Below, one piece after another: positions 8,308-17,576 of a DNA stretch of 64,000 bases. Origin of the DNA: Ignavibacteriales bacterium UBA1304 (lineage in GTDB: Bacteria > Bacteroidota > Ignavibacteria > Ignavibacteriales > Ignavibacteriaceae). Both the position numbers and the translations under genes were made by a program. Under the pieces are notes generated by a model. That model was not told the DNA's origin and made no database searches. It saw only the letters and a list, made by a program, of their open reading frames with translations. The stretch is taken from NCBI GenBank assembly GCA_002307295.1, contig DBTY01000053.1:51827-115826 (forward strand). The letters run 5' to 3'. Positions within the stretch are counted from its first letter, which is position 1. Each line of letters opens with the position of its first letter.

Positions 8308-8697
8308 TTATTCTTTTATCAAATATTTGTGGAATTCATTTCTAATTGGGAGGGACCAGTTCACTTCAGGTTTAGATTTTTCTAATAGTACATTACCAGG
8401 CATAATATAGTGTTTTACATTATTCGTTCCGATGCCAGTAATTAGATGAATTTCATATTTTATTTTTCGTTTTCGACATAGCTTTGCCATTTCGTATTCT
8501 GAGTTCGTGAAATATCGGAATGGGATTTTACTTAAATCCTTAAATGTCGTTCCCTTTACTTCGATAAATAAAGTATCGTCCGATTTTTTAAAATCATACC
8601 CAGTATTTCCGCGTGTAATAGAAACCAACTCAATATCTTTATCATGAAAATAACTTTTTACATACTGTTCTGCTGCTTTACCTGTATTCATATTCAT
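8308..8697 (-). CDS. DUF3883 domain protein (nuclease-like fold)
   Basis: 129 residues. The pattern GYDF (D35) then FIEVKGT (E46, K48) is the D-(x)n-ExK core of the PD-(D/E)xK-like DUF3883 family. This family usually forms the C-terminal domain of larger restriction or helicase proteins. Here it is alone, with an N-terminal helix GKAAEQYVKSYF. No methylase or other defence gene is adjacent. The activity is unproven; it may be a small stand-alone nuclease or a DNA-binding module. Confidence 0.8.
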   Translation of the reverse strand: MNMNTGKAAEQYVKSYFHDKDIELVSITRGNTGYDFKKSDDTLFIEVKGTTFKDLSKIPFRYFTNSEYEMAKLCRKRKIKYEIHLITGIGTNNVKHYIMPGNVLLEKSKPEVNWSLPIRNEFHKYLIKE

Positions 8698-8864
8698 CTA
8701 CTCCACAAAAATAAATTAATAGCAAGATGGATTTATTGGTTCAATGATATCACATCATTGGGGATATATTTTCACCGTCAAAACAATTTCCTCCGTATCG
8801 TTTGTCCCCTTGGTATATTTTGAAGAATTTTAAGAGGGCATTAATTTATTATTCTAAATTAATC

Positions 8865-8958
8865 TTATTTAGAACTTTTGTCAATCAGATTTTCAATGCT
8901 TCCACCGCGCATTATTTGAGCTTCCGCGCGGGTCATGCCTGCCGGTAAAATAACGCTA
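8865..8958 (-). pseudogene. Probable frameshifted C-terminus of the amidohydrolase
   Basis: In the +1 frame, the reading continues past the amidohydrolase stop as LNSVILPAGMTRAEAQIMRG then GSIENLIDKSSK. This ending resembles the last helix of metal-dependent hydrolases (AGMTxEEAxxIxGGNxxxLL). Removing one base from the A6 run at 8962-8967 joins it to the upstream frame. Confidence 0.6.
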
Positions 8959-9777
8959 TTTAAAAAATCCGTTATGTTTATTTGTATCGGGGAAATAAAA
9001 ATCGTCTTTTTTAAGACCGCACTTTTTTGCAATTGTTTTACAATAGTCAAGCCTGCCTGCGTTTGCATTACGCGAATCCGACCCGAAAGTAAACTTTAGT
9101 CCCTGTTCTTTTGCCATATAAATAAATTTATCATGCGGAGTGTGCGCCATATCGTTTATTTCTATCGCGATATTTCTTGCTTTTGCAGCGGTTAATATTT
9201 GCTGCATTCTTTCTTCAGTCCATAAAGTATAATAATCTCTTGCAATACACACAGGTAAAAACAGCGGCCATGCAAAAATATTCATCGGTTCATTTTTAAG
9301 GATAGTCAATGCATAGTCCATATACTTTTGCATAAATTCCTCAGTATCTGCAACATATGTATCAAACTCCCATATATGTAAAGTAACGCCGTCGCCCATC
9401 GGCACCATTTGAGGATCCATCAAAATATAATCAACCTGGCTAAGCAATGACGGCGAATAGTTTTTGTACCATCCAATACCAACCGGCTGAAGCCCAATAT
9501 ACACAGGATATTTTCTAAGCATGTCAATATGTTTTTGTAACGCTTCGTCATCCTTTAAGCCCCAGTCAATAGGATGAGCTACAATACCGAATTTCACCTT
9601 CGTTTTTTCGGCTATTTCCATAACCTTTTCAATTGTAAAAGTATCTGTTAAATGGACGTGTAAATCAATTAACGGAAATCCTTTATCTTCAGCGGCAAAA
9701 ACATTGTTCCACAGCGGAGAAGTAAGAACAGCGCCCCCTGCAATACCCATGGTTTTTATAAAATCTCTTCTTTGCAT
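8956..9777 (-). CDS. Tat-exported amidohydrolase/PHP-like protein, apparently frameshifted
   Basis: 273 residues as read. It begins with a twin-arginine signal (MQRRDFIKTMGIAGGAVL). The metal site of the amidohydrolase/PHP barrel is visible: DLHVHL (H40, H42), later IAIEINDMAHTPH and a late FGSDSRNA with a metal Asp. The frame stops just after an unusually abrupt KHNGFFK, while the +1 frame continues with family-like sequence to 8865, so one extra base in a six-A run (8962-8967) is suspected, either a read error or a real mutation. With the shift corrected the protein would be about 303 residues. Substrate unknown. Confidence 0.8.
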   Translation of the reverse strand: MQRRDFIKTMGIAGGAVLTSPLWNNVFAAEDKGFPLIDLHVHLTDTFTIEKVMEIAEKTKVKFGIVAHPIDWGLKDDEALQKHIDMLRKYPVYIGLQPVGIGWYKNYSPSLLSQVDYILMDPQMVPMGDGVTLHIWEFDTYVADTEEFMQKYMDYALTILKNEPMNIFAWPLFLPVCIARDYYTLWTEERMQQILTAAKARNIAIEINDMAHTPHDKFIYMAKEQGLKFTFGSDSRNANAGRLDYCKTIAKKCGLKKDDFYFPDTNKHNGFFK

Positions 9778-9930
9778 ATTTTTATATTTTTTATTAGTTA
9801 ATACTCCATTAAGCCATGCTTAACGGCATGTAAAGTTAATTAGAATAAAAGAAAATATCTCTATTACTATTATTGAAAATATAAACAGACATATTTGAAT
9901 AGCAATTTAATATTTTTATAAACATAAATA

Positions 9931-9966
9931 AACGCCGCCAGTATTTTTAAATATCCTGGAGGCGTT
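9931..9966 (-). terminator. Terminator hairpin of comM
   Basis: Minus strand AACGCC-T-CCAG ... CTGG-C-GGCGTT stem followed by TATTTATG, 34 bases after the comM stop. It could work in both directions. Confidence 0.7.
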
Positions 9967-9999
9967 AATAGAAGCATACAAAATTTTATATATAGTTTT

Positions 10000-11538
10000 T
10001 CAATGCTTCCAAAGCTCCCGGTCTAAGCTTCGGTATTGGATAGCTTCGCTAATATGCGAGGGGAGAATATTTTCGGCGTTATCTAAGTCGGCAATAGTGC
10101 GGCTTACCTTTAAGATGCGGTCGTATGCGCGCGCAGAAAGCCCCAGTTTAGTCATAGCCATCTTAAGCAGGTCTGCCCCCGCCTGGTCCAATTTGCAGAA
10201 CTGGCGGACTTCTCTGCTCCCCATATCGCCGTTATTAAATATATGGTCAAATTTCTCAAACCGCTTGTACTGTACGTTTCTTGCGTTAATCACCCGCTCC
10301 CTTATTTTTTCCGAGGATTCGCTTTTTGTATCTGCCGAAAGGTCTTTATATTTTACGGCCGGCACTTCAATGTGAATGTCAATTCTATCTAACAAGGGAC
10401 CCGATATTTTAGCCATGTATTTTTGTATCTGCACAGGCGCGCATGTGCAGTCCTTTGAGGGATCGGTGTAATAGCCGCAGGGACACGGATTCATAGCCGC
10501 GGCCAGCATAAAATTAGCCGGAAACTCAAGCGACAATTTAGAGCGGCTTACCGTAACTTTAGAATCCTCCAAAGGCTGACGTAAAACTTCAAGAACATTT
10601 TTCTTAAACTCCGGCAGCTCGTCCAAAAACAAAACGCCGTAATGCGCAAACGACACTTCTCCCGGTCTGGGAAAAGAACCTCCCCCAACAAGCGCCGCGT
10701 CCGAAATTGTGTGATGCGGATTTCGGAATGGCCGTTCGGTTATTAAAGCCTTATCCTTTGGTATTATTCCCGCAATTGAATGAATTTTTGTAGTTTCAAG
10801 AGCTTCTTCAAAAGTAAGAGGAGGAAGTATCGAGGGAATTCTTTTTGCCAGCATCGATTTGCCCGAGCCGGGAGGACCTATCATAAGTATATTATGCGCG
10901 CCGGAGGCCGCCACCTCCAAAGCCCGTTTTACATTTTCCTGCCCCCGCACGTCGGAAAAATCTAATTGGTATTGATTTACCGCCGCAAAAATTTCTTCCC
11001 GGTTAGTATAAACGGGAGTCTTTTCAGTAACGCCGTTCACAAAATCGACCACTTCAGTTAAATTTTCCATCCCATAGACTTCAATGCCGTCCACAATTGA
11101 AGCTTCTTTAGCCGAAGCGTTTGGCAGGATGATTCTCTTTTTTCCCATCTTCCGCGCCTCAACGGCAATTGGCAGCGCGCCTCTAATAGGGCGCAGACCT
11201 CCGTCAAGAGCAAGTTCTCCCAGAAAAACAGAGTCCTCAATTAAATCCTGATTCACTTTTTCTGAGGCGGCTAATAAGCCTATAGCTATGGGTAAATCGA
11301 ATGAGCTCCCCTCTTTCTTTATATCAGCAGGCGCAAGATTAACAGTAATTTTTTTAATGGGGAATTCAAATCCGCTGTTTTTAATTGCCGCGCTTACTCT
11401 TTCACGGCTTTCTTTTACCGCGTTATCTGGCAGACCGACTATAATAAATACCGGAATTTGTCTTTCGCAATTGGTCTCAACCTCTACTAAATACGCGTTT
11501 ATTCCATAAGTAGCGCTTGAATAGACTTTTGAAATCAT
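10000..11538 (-). CDS. comM: ComM/YifB family Mg-chelatase-like AAA+ ATPase
   Basis: 512 residues, normal for the family. Domain order: N-terminal Lon-protease-like ChlI domain (residues about 1-170, SSATYGINAYLVEVE), AAA+ Mg-chelatase domain with Walker A GPPGSGKS (221-228) and Walker B FLDELPEF, then a C-terminal domain with a cysteine cluster CPCGYYTDPSKDCTC. ComM is a hexameric helicase that helps branch migration during natural transformation and homologous recombination. The gene is single with its own terminator. Confidence 0.96.
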   Translation of the reverse strand: MISKVYSSATYGINAYLVEVETNCERQIPVFIIVGLPDNAVKESRERVSAAIKNSGFEFPIKKITVNLAPADIKKEGSSFDLPIAIGLLAASEKVNQDLIEDSVFLGELALDGGLRPIRGALPIAVEARKMGKKRIILPNASAKEASIVDGIEVYGMENLTEVVDFVNGVTEKTPVYTNREEIFAAVNQYQLDFSDVRGQENVKRALEVAASGAHNILMIGPPGSGKSMLAKRIPSILPPLTFEEALETTKIHSIAGIIPKDKALITERPFRNPHHTISDAALVGGGSFPRPGEVSFAHYGVLFLDELPEFKKNVLEVLRQPLEDSKVTVSRSKLSLEFPANFMLAAAMNPCPCGYYTDPSKDCTCAPVQIQKYMAKISGPLLDRIDIHIEVPAVKYKDLSADTKSESSEKIRERVINARNVQYKRFEKFDHIFNNGDMGSREVRQFCKLDQAGADLLKMAMTKLGLSARAYDRILKVSRTIADLDNAENILPSHISEAIQYRSLDRELWKH

Positions 11539-11654
11539 AATAAATAGTTTTATTTAATTTGCAATTGTATAATTTAACAATTTAATTAAGAATTAATATA
11601 AAATATTTTATATTTTTCAGCTTCACTTTATCGTTTTTTGTTTAGAGGAACCAA

Positions 11655-12530
11655 TTGGAAAATAATACTGATACCGAATTAAAAAGAAAAGCTACGCTGG
11701 CAAAACTTGCCGGATTTAAGAACCTGCCTTCGATCCCTAAAGTATTATTTGAAGTAACCAAGCTGTTAAATAGTCCGGGCGCAACAACCTTAAAACTTGC
11801 GGAACTGATTAGTAAAGACACAGGCTTAACTACTAAAATTCTGGCAGTCGCAAATTCTCCCTTATACGGCATAAAAAGAAGCGTGTCTTCAATTGAATTT
11901 GCAATAATTGTGCTTGGCCAGCAGGAGATTAAGGACGCCGTTACCGCTATCTCGCTTGCGGATTCTTTCAAAATACAGCCCTCTGCTTATTTTGACCCTA
12001 TAGAGTTTTGGGTGCATTCTATGGTATCAGGCGCAGCGTCTAAAAATATTGCCCAGAACCTTGGCTTTAGTTTTGCAAGCGACGCATTTGTAGCCGGCAT
12101 TTTACATGATATGGGAATTTTAGTTATTTATAATTTTATGAACGATGATTTCCAGAAAATTTTTTCCCGCTCAAAAAAAGAAAATATTCCGATTGTTCAG
12201 GCGGAAAAAGAAACTCTTGGTTTAACTCATCAGGAAATTGGAAGATTTCTTGGGGAAAAGTGGAACCTCCCGCTGCCGTTATGCGACTCTTTTAATTTCC
12301 ATCACAGACCTTCGCTTGCGCAAAATAATATAGAGCTTGTAACTATTATCCATCTTGTTGATTATATGACGCAAAAGCTTAATTCCGGTCAGTTATCGTG
12401 GGATGACGAGATAAGTTTAGACCCCTCAGTTAAGGACACATTGCATTTCAGTTCCGATCAGGCGATAGAAGACTTTATTCTTGAGTATAAAGAGCTCTTT
12501 GATCTTACTGCAAGCTCGATCTCAATATAA
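11655..12530 (+). CDS. HDOD domain protein
   Basis: 291 residues made up of one HDOD domain (LPSIPKVLFEVTKLLNSPGATT; later HSMVSGAASKNIAQNLG, FVAGILHDMGILV, and FNFHHRP). HDOD proteins are HD-GYP relatives that usually act as signalling adaptors, for example in chemotaxis, motility or stress, without needing catalysis. Here HDMG and HH remain in the expected places. The start is TTG at 11655, chosen because AGAGGA lies six bases upstream and no ATG occurs before the domain. It converges with the metallophosphoesterase gene. Confidence 0.9.
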   Translation: MENNTDTELKRKATLAKLAGFKNLPSIPKVLFEVTKLLNSPGATTLKLAELISKDTGLTTKILAVANSPLYGIKRSVSSIEFAIIVLGQQEIKDAVTAISLADSFKIQPSAYFDPIEFWVHSMVSGAASKNIAQNLGFSFASDAFVAGILHDMGILVIYNFMNDDFQKIFSRSKKENIPIVQAEKETLGLTHQEIGRFLGEKWNLPLPLCDSFNFHHRPSLAQNNIELVTIIHLVDYMTQKLNSGQLSWDDEISLDPSVKDTLHFSSDQAIEDFILEYKELFDLTASSISI

Positions 12531-12541
12531 CCCGGCAATTA

Positions 12542-13465
12542 TCAACTAATTGTCTGAAGGCTTAAAGGTTCAAACAGGCGTTTATTTTTTCTTTTTGAAT
12601 ACGGAAAAGTTACTATTTGGGTTTTTATATGCTTCCTGGTAATATCAACCTGATTATATGAAATCTCGCCTTCTTTAATATTATTAAAACATCCGCCGCC
12701 ATTAATAAAACGAATTCCTTTTCTTAAATATTCGTCGTTTTCGTGTATGTGACCATGGAACACCGCGTCTATTTCATATTTATTAAACAGCTCAAGGATA
12801 TTTTTTTTGTTACGAAGCTTCATAGTTTGTTTTTCAACCACCTGCCAAAAATAATGCATCATATTATTTGAAGGAGCTTTTATTTTGTTGAAGTGATGAT
12901 GAATGAGCACAATTTTACGCTTTGCCTGTTCGCTAAATTCTGCAAGTATTTTTTCCGTTTCATTTAATTGCTCTTCATCTACGGCTCCGTTTGAGGCAAA
13001 TGGATTTTTCATAGAAGAGTACCTGTCTACTGAGTTTATCCCCAATATCAATATGTCGTTTATTATTTTAGCATAAGGATATTTATTATTTGGCGAAAGG
13101 AATATCGCGCTTTCAAAAAGCTCTGTAAAATAGCCGTTAAACTCCAATACTTTATTATCGTAATCTTCGTCTCTGCATCTCTGCGGAAAGGTAAAAATAT
13201 CTTCGGCCTTCTGCGGACCCCCAAAAATATCGTGATTGCCAATAACAATCGAAACTTTGTCGCTGCTTAATATCCCAAAATATTCTAGTATCCTTCGCAG
13301 AGCTTCAAAATCTTCCGGATCGGAATTATGCGATACGTCTCCCGTTATAAAAAAATGATCTGTTTCATTTTTCATTGCATGTTCAAAAAGAGCCATTGTT
13401 TCAGATATATTCGATTCCCTTACGCAGGAATTAATATGCAGGTCTGCAAAGTGAGCAATCTTCAT
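12542..13465 (-). CDS. Calcineurin-like metallophosphoesterase
   Basis: 307 residues with all five metallophosphoesterase blocks: DLH (D8, H10), GDVSHN, GNHDIFG, a mid HHHF, and GHIHEND. No signal peptide. Similar proteins are cAMP phosphodiesterases, DNA nucleases (SbcD-like) or lipid phosphatases; the sequence does not decide. It follows the OlsF-like acyltransferase by 31 bases and is probably co-transcribed with it. Confidence 0.88.
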   Translation of the reverse strand: MKIAHFADLHINSCVRESNISETMALFEHAMKNETDHFFITGDVSHNSDPEDFEALRRILEYFGILSSDKVSIVIGNHDIFGGPQKAEDIFTFPQRCRDEDYDNKVLEFNGYFTELFESAIFLSPNNKYPYAKIINDILILGINSVDRYSSMKNPFASNGAVDEEQLNETEKILAEFSEQAKRKIVLIHHHFNKIKAPSNNMMHYFWQVVEKQTMKLRNKKNILELFNKYEIDAVFHGHIHENDEYLRKGIRFINGGGCFNNIKEGEISYNQVDITRKHIKTQIVTFPYSKRKNKRLFEPLSLQTIS

Positions 13466-13496
13466 TTTGTATTTTCGCTTATGTTAAAAATTTCGT

Positions 13497-15245
13497 TTAT
13501 ACGCCTACTTCTTCCGGACGCAAATGCGGATAAATATACCGCTCTTTCTTTTTTTCTTTTATCTGGTTAACGTCAACTAAAATAAAACCGTCAATACAGT
13601 TTTTAAAATTATAATCCACTCCAAAATCTAAAAACTTTACGCCCCCTTCCTGGCACAAATCCGAATACTGTTTAAACAGCGGGGGTATGGCAAATCCGTA
13701 TATTTTTAATAGATTTTTCAAACATTTCAGTTCGTCAGAAAAATTATCCTGGCAGAAAATTTCCGCCAGCTCTTTTTCTTTTTGCGGAGCGATAGTAAAC
13801 CGGTTTTTTGCAGTAACTAACCCCGCGTTGGAACCGAACCATTTTTTATAAAAGTATACAATCATATTTTTTGCTTCTTCTGAATATGACGCGCTTAAAC
13901 TTACCGGACCGAATAAATGGTTAATCTCATAATACCGGGCAAGAAACGAGCCTATCCCGCTCCATAAATAATCAAGCGCAGAGGTGTTCCAGTATTTTGC
14001 CTGAATGAAACTCCTCCCAAGTTCAATGGCGTTTGGCAGCAGTTCTATAAAACTCTGCGAGTAGTCAAATAGCGACGTCGTATATAAACTCTGCTTCCCG
14101 TATTTAGCGGTAATTTCGCCGCATACGCCTACTCTGTAAGAGCCAATTATATCTAATTCTTTATCGTCCCATAATAAAATGTGCTTATAAAACTGGTCGT
14201 ACAAATCGGAGTCAAATTTATTTCCCGTTCCTTCGCCAATTCGTCTAAAAGTTATTTCGCGCAAACGGGCTACTTCAGCCATCACGTTTGGGAAATTATG
14301 ATAGTCCGCTAGCAAAATTATTTTACCGTCGTTTGTTTCGCCAAGAGTTTCAGCGTCTGATAATTCTTTTTTAATTGTTTTTCTATCGACTGGATGAATT
14401 ATATTTTTCTCAGTGTTAAAAATTCCTTTCTTCCCTTTTCCAATTAAGAAAAGGTGTTTGCGTAATAGCTTTAACTGAATATTGTCTTTTCTCAGGTATG
14501 ACGAAAAGGCTTTAGCGGGTATAGGGTCTCCAATTTTTAACGAAATAGTTTTTCCCGCTTTGTTAAATAATTCATTAGGCAAAAGAAACATCGACGCCTT
14601 TTTATTTATCAGCGACGCCAAATAAAACAAGAATGAGTTTTTTGCGTTTATATAAACGGGTAAAATTGGAATATTATACTTTGCGGCAAAGTACAAAGCC
14701 CCGTTGTTCCATCGGCTATCTCTTATTCCTTTCCAGTTAAACCGGGATACTTCCCCCGATGGAAAAACAATAATAGCCTCTTCGTTTTTGATAGACGCGC
14801 TTATTGCGGAAAGATTTTCTTTTTGTATTTTATTTGTAAAAATATCAACTGGCAGAAACAGCTCGTTTAGGTTATCAATATTCGCTAACACGTCGTTTAC
14901 AATTATTTTAATATTGTTTCTAACTTCGCTTAACAGTTTTAATAGTACTAAGCCGTCCAATCCCCCCAGCGGATGATTTGCAATAACAAGAAGCTTCCCT
15001 TCGCTTGGAATTTTATCTTTATCCTTTTTTGAAACCGTATACGAAAAATCTATAGTTTCAAATACCTCGTCAATAAACGCAATCCCTTTTCTGTTATTAT
15101 GTTTCTGAAGAAAGGAGTTTATCTCTGAAATATGCAAAAGCTTCTTGATAAAATAAAATATAGGCTGCCGGAATGAAATAGGAACGCCGCTTAGGAAATT
15201 TGGATATTTGGAATAAACGATTTTTTTTACGTCGATAAGATTCAT
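13497..15245 (-). CDS. OlsF-like bifunctional acyltransferase (PlsC + GNAT)
   Basis: 582 residues with two acyltransferase domains. The N-terminal half is PlsC-like: ANHPLGGLDG (H91, D97) and VFPSGEVSRF, plus PILPVYINAKNS. The C-terminal half (from about residue 320) is GNAT/hemolysin-like: VARLREITFR, DLYDQFYKHILLWDDKELDIIGSYRVG, and LGRSFIQAKYWNTSALDYLWSGIG. This arrangement matches OlsF, known from Serratia and Flavobacterium to make ornithine lipids in two acylation steps. A membrane ornithine (or glycine/lysine) lipid product is likely but untested. The domains could also be an unlinked haemolysin-type fusion. Confidence 0.82.
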   Translation of the reverse strand: MNLIDVKKIVYSKYPNFLSGVPISFRQPIFYFIKKLLHISEINSFLQKHNNRKGIAFIDEVFETIDFSYTVSKKDKDKIPSEGKLLVIANHPLGGLDGLVLLKLLSEVRNNIKIIVNDVLANIDNLNELFLPVDIFTNKIQKENLSAISASIKNEEAIIVFPSGEVSRFNWKGIRDSRWNNGALYFAAKYNIPILPVYINAKNSFLFYLASLINKKASMFLLPNELFNKAGKTISLKIGDPIPAKAFSSYLRKDNIQLKLLRKHLFLIGKGKKGIFNTEKNIIHPVDRKTIKKELSDAETLGETNDGKIILLADYHNFPNVMAEVARLREITFRRIGEGTGNKFDSDLYDQFYKHILLWDDKELDIIGSYRVGVCGEITAKYGKQSLYTTSLFDYSQSFIELLPNAIELGRSFIQAKYWNTSALDYLWSGIGSFLARYYEINHLFGPVSLSASYSEEAKNMIVYFYKKWFGSNAGLVTAKNRFTIAPQKEKELAEIFCQDNFSDELKCLKNLLKIYGFAIPPLFKQYSDLCQEGGVKFLDFGVDYNFKNCIDGFILVDVNQIKEKKKERYIYPHLRPEEVGV

Positions 15246-15276
15246 TCATTTTGCTTTTAAATTATGCAAATTCTTT

Positions 15277-16179
15277 TTAAACTACCGGAGAAGTAATCGA
15301 ATTTACTTTCCGTAGTTTTTGCCTTATTGGCAGTTCGCTCTCATATACTTTTTTTACGCCGTCGCCAAGCGCTTTTTCTATATCGCGGATATTAGAGATT
15401 AGCCTCATAAACCCAATCACTTCTACAGACGCCGCCTGATCGGTCCCCCACATAGCCCTATCAAGCGTTATATGCCTTTCTACAAACGTTGCGCCCATTG
15501 CCACTGCGGCCCATGTTGGCGCAAGCCCTACTTCATGCCCCGAGTAACCAATTGGAACTGTCGGGTATTTGTCCATAAGTTTTGGTATCGCAAGTAAATT
15601 CAGCTCTTCATTCTTGCAAGGATATGCCGAGGTTGAATGAGCTATCATCAGATTTTCTTCAGTTAATATTTCCACAGCCGCTTCTATTTCTTCAGTCGTC
15701 GACATTCCTGTCGATATCATAATTGGTTTTCCAGTCTCTTTATGCTTCTTCAGCAAATCATGGTCTGTAATTGAGGCGGAAGCAATTTTATACATAGGCG
15801 GATCAAACTGCGCCACAAAATCTACAGCTTCTAAATCCCAGCACGAAGCGAACCATATCATTTTTTTCTGGTTGCAATAATCGACTATTTCCTTAAACTG
15901 TTCTTCGTCAAATTCCATTTTTTGACGATACTCTATATATGACATTCTGCCCCATGGAGTATCGCGCATATTATCCCACTGGTCGCGCGGAACGCAAAGT
16001 TCGGGCGTCCTTTTCTGAAATTTAACCGCGCTGCATCCTGAAAATATTGCGCCGTCAATCATTTTTTTTGCCGTCTCAATAGATCCGTTGTGGTTTATTC
16101 CAATTTCGGCTATTACAAAAACAGGCTGTCCTTCCCCAATAAGCATATTGCTGACTTGTCTTACACGCTGGGAACTCAT
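15277..16179 (-). CDS. NeuB-family ulosonate synthase without SAF domain
   Basis: 300 residues, a PEP-dependent aldol-type synthase of the NeuB/SpsE barrel: VIAEIGINHNG, SAVKFQKRTPE, YKIASASITDHDLL, STGMSTTEEIE, AHSTSAYPC, IGYSGHE, and ERHITLDRAMWGTDQAASV. Usual sialic or legionaminic synthases are about 340-350 residues with a C-terminal SAF (antifreeze-like) domain; this one ends after the barrel. Together with the adjacent KdsC-like phosphatase this suggests that it condenses PEP with a phosphorylated sugar, as in Kdn-9-P synthesis. Its start overlaps the phosphatase gene by 4 bases. Last pathway gene of the operon. Confidence 0.85.
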   Translation of the reverse strand: MSSQRVRQVSNMLIGEGQPVFVIAEIGINHNGSIETAKKMIDGAIFSGCSAVKFQKRTPELCVPRDQWDNMRDTPWGRMSYIEYRQKMEFDEEQFKEIVDYCNQKKMIWFASCWDLEAVDFVAQFDPPMYKIASASITDHDLLKKHKETGKPIMISTGMSTTEEIEAAVEILTEENLMIAHSTSAYPCKNEELNLLAIPKLMDKYPTVPIGYSGHEVGLAPTWAAVAMGATFVERHITLDRAMWGTDQAASVEVIGFMRLISNIRDIEKALGDGVKKVYESELPIRQKLRKVNSITSPVV

Positions 16180-16739
16180 ATCGTCCTCTGATAATTTGTT
16201 TCTTTAAACTCAAAATTATTTTTTATCATAATTATTAATTCTGCAAAATCCCGGAACGCTCCATGACCTCCGTTTACTGACGAGATGTAATCGACTTTCG
16301 TTTTTACATGCGGCATAGCGTCAGCCGGGCAGGCTGTTAATCCGCAGGCCTCAATCAGCTCAAGATCGTTATAATCATCCCCTATATAACCGGTTTCTTC
16401 CCAGGTCAAATTCATTTTAGTCAATACTTCTTCTAAGCATGTTTTCTTATCTTTTATTCCAAGATACAGAACAGTTATGTTTAGCTTTTCCGCTCTCTTT
16501 TTTAGCGAAGCGGAAATTTCTCCTGAAATAATGCCAGTCTCTATACCTTCAATTTTTCTTAATCGTTCTACTCCCATTCCGTCTCTGATGGAAAACCGTT
16601 TTAATTCTTCCCCCATTTCAGAATAGTACACGCCCGTATCAGTTAAAACGCCGTCGTTATCTGTAAAAACTACTTTTATTTTCTCGGCTTTATTTCTAAG
16701 AGCTTCAAGATTTATCGAGTCATAATTATTACTTAGCAT
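16176..16739 (-). CDS. KdsC-like HAD phosphatase
   Basis: 187 residues, HAD subfamily C0 phosphatase. Motif I is TDNDGVLTD (D27, D29), motif II is ISGE, and motif III/IV is GYIGDDYNDLELI. KdsC removes the 8-phosphate from Kdo-8-P, and close relatives dephosphorylate Kdn-9-P. Its place between a NeuB-like synthase and an SDR points to removal of the phosphate from a nonulosonate or related ulosonate. It overlaps both neighbours by a few bases, so translation is coupled. Confidence 0.88.
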   Translation of the reverse strand: MLSNNYDSINLEALRNKAEKIKVVFTDNDGVLTDTGVYYSEMGEELKRFSIRDGMGVERLRKIEGIETGIISGEISASLKKRAEKLNITVLYLGIKDKKTCLEEVLTKMNLTWEETGYIGDDYNDLELIEACGLTACPADAMPHVKTKVDYISSVNGGHGAFRDFAELIIMIKNNFEFKETNYQRTI

Positions 16740-17536
16740 ATTGTAAACCCTCCGTCAACAACAAGATTTGCTCCCGTCATATAACTTGACGCTTCGCTTG
16801 CCAAAAAGACTATTGCTCCCTTGTAATCAGTTGGTTTCGCCATTCTTTTAAGCGGCGTTCTTTTTGAATAATTTTCTACAAAAAAATCATTTTGCAAATT
16901 TTCAACTCCGCCTGGCGTTAGCGAATTTACTCTTACTCCTACAGCGCCCCAATATGAAGCGAGGAATTTTGTAAAAGCTATCACTCCCCCTTTTGTAACC
17001 GGATATACCGCGGTTTTAAAAAACTGCTGTTCTCCGTTTTTATCTAAGTATAACGATTGATCCGGCCCGACGATGCCATAAGTGGAAGCTATGTTTATTA
17101 TGCTCCCAGCTTTATTTACAGCCATCTCTGTTCCAAGAATTTGCGAGCATAAAAATGTTCCGGTCAGATTCACCTCTATTGATTTGTTCCACAATTCAAG
17201 CAGATAATTTTCAAAACGCGAATATTCCATAGCCGTTAATGGCGATTCAAATTTATCGTTTATAGCCGCATTATTTACCAGCACGTCAAGCTGTCTGTAT
17301 TCTTTTAATATTTTGCTTCTAAGTTTTCTTACAGAGTTAGCGTCCGTGATATCTGTTCCAACGCCTATAGAACCGCTATTTAATTCTTTTGCGAACGCTT
17401 TACATTTTGGCTCGTCCAAATCGCAAACTACAACTTTCGCTCCCGCTTCAGAAAGCGCAGAGCAATGCTGCCTGCCAAGCAAACCCAAGGCTCCCGTTAC
17501 TACGGCTACTTTACCTTCCAGACTAAATAAATTCAT
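16733..17536 (-). CDS. Short-chain dehydrogenase/reductase in sugar operon
   Basis: 267 residues, Rossmann fold. NAD(P) motif VTGALGLLGRQ (T-G-x3-G-x-x-G), CDLD, NNAAIN, and catalytic YPVTKGG with Ser in IINIASTYG. It is a classical SDR of about normal length. In this operon it probably oxidises or reduces the sugar precursor of the ulosonic acid, possibly making the aldehyde or ketone that the aminotransferase uses. It overlaps the phosphatase gene and lies 40 bases from the aminotransferase gene. Confidence 0.87.
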   Translation of the reverse strand: MNLFSLEGKVAVVTGALGLLGRQHCSALSEAGAKVVVCDLDEPKCKAFAKELNSGSIGVGTDITDANSVRKLRSKILKEYRQLDVLVNNAAINDKFESPLTAMEYSRFENYLLELWNKSIEVNLTGTFLCSQILGTEMAVNKAGSIINIASTYGIVGPDQSLYLDKNGEQQFFKTAVYPVTKGGVIAFTKFLASYWGAVGVRVNSLTPGGVENLQNDFFVENYSKRTPLKRMAKPTDYKGAIVFLASEASSYMTGANLVVDGGFTIC

Positions 17537-17576
17537 CTTGTTCCCTAATTATAAATACTTTCATTTCTTCAATAAT

